In this document: positions 61,000-64,000 of the stretch, one piece after another
Numbering within the stretch: the stretch's first letter is position 1
How the letters are laid out: each line of letters opens with the position of its first letter
Assembly: GCA_937928735.1 (NCBI GenBank)
Contig: CALFVF010000001.1
Location: 1-64,000, forward strand
DNA length: 64,000 bases
Direction: 5' to 3'
DNA from: an uncultured Verrucomicrobiales bacterium
Lineage (GTDB): Bacteria; Verrucomicrobiota; Verrucomicrobiia; Verrucomicrobiales; Akkermansiaceae
The notes under the pieces: model-generated
What the model was told of the DNA's origin: nothing
The model's input: only the letters and a program-made list of their open reading frames with translations
Database searches by the model: none
Translations under genes and position numbers: made by a program

Positions 61000-62622
61000 C
61001 TATGAGTTCTTAAGGAATGCCCCAAGAACGCAAACATCATCTTCAAAGGCTTGGTCAGCACTCCATTGTTGGGCGTCTAGAATGAGGTGCTTGATCATGG
61101 AGTGAATATCTCGGTGGCGATGGCGCTCTATGGCCGCAAACATACGCTTACACCCCCATTCTTCCCCCTCCGGGGAATTGGCCTCAAAGAGCCCGTCTGT
61201 GTAGAGGACAAAGCCTGAAATATCTGCGAGAGCGATCTGGGTGGCACGGTACTGGGCGGTTGAGAAGAGACCCAGAGCACGCCCCCGGGCTCGGCGGTGG
61301 AAGCGGTGCTGGGTGCCGTCTTTTCTTAAAACATAGGGGAAGTTATGCCCAGCAGAGACAATTTCTAACTGGCCGGCGCGAAAATCAATCACCGTGTAGC
61401 AGGCTGTGGCAAAAAGAGTGAGCCCCGCTCTGCCAAGTATGCCGGAGAGCCCGTCATTGATCGTGGTGATGAATCTCTCAGCGTCTCCTTGAGAACTGCG
61501 TGCCTTTTCAATAACGCCTCGAATCATAGACACCACAAGGGCGGATCTCACACCATGGCCCATGACATCACAGATAAAGAGACCCACCTTATCGGGGCTG
61601 ATAGAAAAGACTTCGTAGTAGTCGCCCGCGAGATCAGCTGCGGGGAGGTAAGTTTCTGCGAGCTCTAGGTGATTTCTCCAAGAGGTAGTCTGGCTAGTGT
61701 TGTTGTTGTTTTGTCTTTGAGAAGAAGAGGAATGGGAGCGGGAGCTTGCGTCAGGTAAGAGGGCTTGTTGGATCTCTTTGGCGAGGTGGAGTTCCTCCTC
61801 GAATTCTTTGTTCTTTGTGTGGAGATCAAGTGCGAGAGACTCGAGTTGCTTCTGCGCTTTCACGAGTTCTGTGACGCGGTTGCCCACACCGAATACACCA
61901 AGAACTTGACCGTGGCTATCGATCCAGGGAACTTTGACAGTCTGCACCCAGGAATCTTCGCGGTTATTCCAGATTTCGCGCTCGATTTCACCCACCATGG
62001 ATTGTCTGGTCTGCATGATTCGGAGCTCATCTTCACGGAATTTCTGCCAGCCTTCTTCTGCGTAGAAATCTTTATCGGTTTTACCGAGAGCATTTTCAGG
62101 GGTGCCCGCCCCTATCCACTCAGCGAGTTGTTTATTAATGAGCACAAAGCGTGATTCTGTGTCCTTGTAGTAAATATGTAGAGGGACACTATCGAGCACA
62201 GTTTTTAGCATCGAGCGCTCTTCATTGAGGGCGATTTCAGCTTCTTTTCTTTGGGAAATATCGATGGCTGATCCAGCTAGGCGGATCGCCTGACCTTGAG
62301 AATCTCTCACGACAATGGCGCGGATACGCAGCCAGCAAGTTGTGCGATCGGACTTCAGAAAACGGCAGTCAATGGCAAAGAGTCGCTCCTCGGTGTCCAT
62401 GAGCGCGAGTTCGAGCTCTTTGCGAAAGTCACCGACATCCTCTGCGTGGATGAGCCGCTGGGGCTGTGACATGAAGTTAGGAGCTGTTATTTCATCACAT
62501 TGAATGAAGCTTAGGAATCGAGGGGAATAATAGATTTCCTCAGAGCCAACTTGCCAGTCCCAAACGCCCTCATTGGAGGCCTTTAAGACGAGTTCTAGAG
62601 TTTCCTTCGCAGATTGTTCCAC
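61000..62622 (-). CDS. PAS-domain SpoIIE/PP2C-type serine phosphatase (paralogue of the neighbour)
   Basis: Same architecture: VWDWQVGSEEIYYSPRFLSFIQC; IYYKDTESRFVLINKQLAEWIG; GDYYEVFSISPDKVGLFICDVMGHGVRSALVVSMIRGVIE...YTDGLFE. Confidence 0.9.
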   Translation of the reverse strand: MEQSAKETLELVLKASNEGVWDWQVGSEEIYYSPRFLSFIQCDEITAPNFMSQPQRLIHAEDVGDFRKELELALMDTEERLFAIDCRFLKSDRTTCWLRIRAIVVRDSQGQAIRLAGSAIDISQRKEAEIALNEERSMLKTVLDSVPLHIYYKDTESRFVLINKQLAEWIGAGTPENALGKTDKDFYAEEGWQKFREDELRIMQTRQSMVGEIEREIWNNREDSWVQTVKVPWIDSHGQVLGVFGVGNRVTELVKAQKQLESLALDLHTKNKEFEEELHLAKEIQQALLPDASSRSHSSSSQRQNNNNTSQTTSWRNHLELAETYLPAADLAGDYYEVFSISPDKVGLFICDVMGHGVRSALVVSMIRGVIEKARSSQGDAERFITTINDGLSGILGRAGLTLFATACYTVIDFRAGQLEIVSAGHNFPYVLRKDGTQHRFHRRARGRALGLFSTAQYRATQIALADISGFVLYTDGLFEANSPEGEEWGCKRMFAAIERHRHRDIHSMIKHLILDAQQWSADQAFEDDVCVLGAFLKNS

Positions 62623-62700
62623 TGTTGTAGAATGAAAGCTTGTTTTGTCTTTGAGTACAATGTTTTTGTGCTGTTTTTGGAGGAAACAAGGGTAATGCTC

Positions 62701-64000
62701 TTATGGGGTTTCGGAGCTGGTAGGAGCCGTGGCCTGCAAGATAGTTTCTCCCTCGCTTTTGGCAATCACCACAGCCGCGCAGCTATCACCAAAGACATTG
62801 ACTGCGGTGCGGCACATATCCAGTAGGCGATCGACTGCGAATAGAGTGAGAATGGCCGCTTCTGCTCCCGGTATTTCTGTAGTCTTCATGATGATGAGAA
62901 TCGCCACGAGACTTGCAGAGGGGATGCCAGCCACGCCGATACTTGTGACGAGTGCAGAGATCACCACGAGAGCTTGGGCTCCTAGACTGAGATCCACACC
63001 CATGACTTGGGCGACAAAAATCACAGCGATACACTCATAGAGAGCGGTGCCATCCATATTGACAGTAGCACCCAGGGGGAGGGTGAAGCTCGCTGTTTTT
63101 TTAGAAACGCCAGCATTGTCCTGGATAGCGCGCATGGTGATCGGAAGTGTGGCTGTCGAACTCGCCGTGGAGAACGCTGTGAGTAGTGCCGTGCGCATGG
63201 CGCGGAAATGGAGCCAAGGATTCACCTTGCCAATGACCTTAAGAAGAAAGGGGAGAATCACAAACATATGGAGTCCTAGAGCGAGTAACACGGTGATGAA
63301 ATAAGTACCGAGATGCTCAAAAATTCCCGCGCCCATCGTGTAGACTGTGTAGAGCATAAGGCCAAAAATACCGATCGGTGCTGTGAGCATGATCCACTGA
63401 GTGATGCGAATCATCACAGCATTAAGCGCCTGAAATGCCGCCTTAAGAGGATCAATCTGCTGGCTGGGTAGCTGTGTCATGGCGATACCAAGCATGATGC
63501 TAAAGACAAGGACGCCGAGGAGCTGGCCATTATCTGTAGAGGCCGAGATGATATTGGTAGGCAGCATGCGCTCCAGTAGAGACTCATTGCTTTGAGCTGT
63601 ATTGACCCTTTCCTCACTAAAGCGCTCTTTGGTGCTTTCTTGGGCTGTTGAGGCATTGGCTGAGAAGAGCTCTTGGAGCTCTGTGTTAGGTTTGCCGTCC
63701 ACCTCACCTGGTGACATAACATTGACCACAGAGAGGCCAAGTATGGTAGCGAGTAGTGTGCTGAGAGCATAAAAGCTAAGAGTCTTGAGTCCTAAGCGGC
63801 GAAATCCATCAAAGCCCGCTAAGCTCGATATACCCGATACAATGGACGACACGATGAGTGGGACAATGATCATCTTGAGCGCTCGAATAAAGAGGTCTCC
63901 CAGTGTCTTTGCCCAGCCGATAGCGGTGGTCGTGGTTTTTGTGAATTCGGAGTCTTCGCCGTGGAGGGTGCTGAAATTTCGCAGAACCAAGCCAAGCAAG
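62701..64000 (-). CDS. Dicarboxylate/amino acid:cation symporter (DAACS family), 5' end beyond window
   Basis: [51 protein letters not shown]. Confidence 0.93.
   Translation of the reverse strand, partial: LLGLVLRNFSTLHGEDSEFTKTTTTAIGWAKTLGDLFIRALKMIIVPLIVSSIVSGISSLAGFDGFRRLGLKTLSFYALSTLLATILGLSVVNVMSPGEVDGKPNTELQELFSANASTAQESTKERFSEERVNTAQSNESLLERMLPTNIISASTDNGQLLGVLVFSIMLGIAMTQLPSQQIDPLKAAFQALNAVMIRITQWIMLTAPIGIFGLMLYTVYTMGAGIFEHLGTYFITVLLALGLHMFVILPFLLKVIGKVNPWLHFRAMRTALLTAFSTASSTATLPITMRAIQDNAGVSKKTASFTLPLGATVNMDGTALYECIAVIFVAQVMGVDLSLGAQALVVISALVTSIGVAGIPSASLVAILIIMKTTEIPGAEAAILTLFAVDRLLDMCRTAVNVFGDSCAAVVIAKSEGETILQATAPTSSETP

Overview
The window looks like a chromosomal segment from a Verrucomicrobia-like bacterium. 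That lineage call is inference from gene content: an ECF sigma/FecR-LamG pair, SHD1-like domains, DUF3472, and many LamG/FGE-type secreted proteins. Most of it is ordinary housekeeping: recA, rlmH, pabB, ygfZ, nuoA, bactofilin, a PDH E1a/E1b/E2 cluster, an Fe3+-type ABC transporter, metK-ahcY, polA, monomeric icd, a PgpH-like HD protein, ybeY, hflX, tilS, aroC and two PAS-SpoIIE phosphatases. The strongest unusual signal is at 23640-24290. Two ORFs listed separately in the track are one reading frame split by a single in-frame TGA, which sits exactly at the first Cys of a thioredoxin CxxC motif (...YYSASW-TGA-GPCRASAPQLV...). A hairpin with G in its apical loop follows 25 nt downstream. I interpret this as a candidate selenoprotein (SHD1-like + thioredoxin-like, UxxC) with a bacterial SECIS. 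Other points of interest: an RHS toxin tip with a candidate immunity gene and a displaced RHS core remnant; a roughly 165-bp MITE-like element upstream of recA; a second dispersed repeat family with terminal inverted repeats; a candidate SahR-like ArsR-methyltransferase with a perfect inverted repeat facing metK-ahcY; a pseudokinase-FGE fusion; and a secreted-protein gene with a compensating double frameshift. No tRNA, rRNA or CRISPR was recognised.
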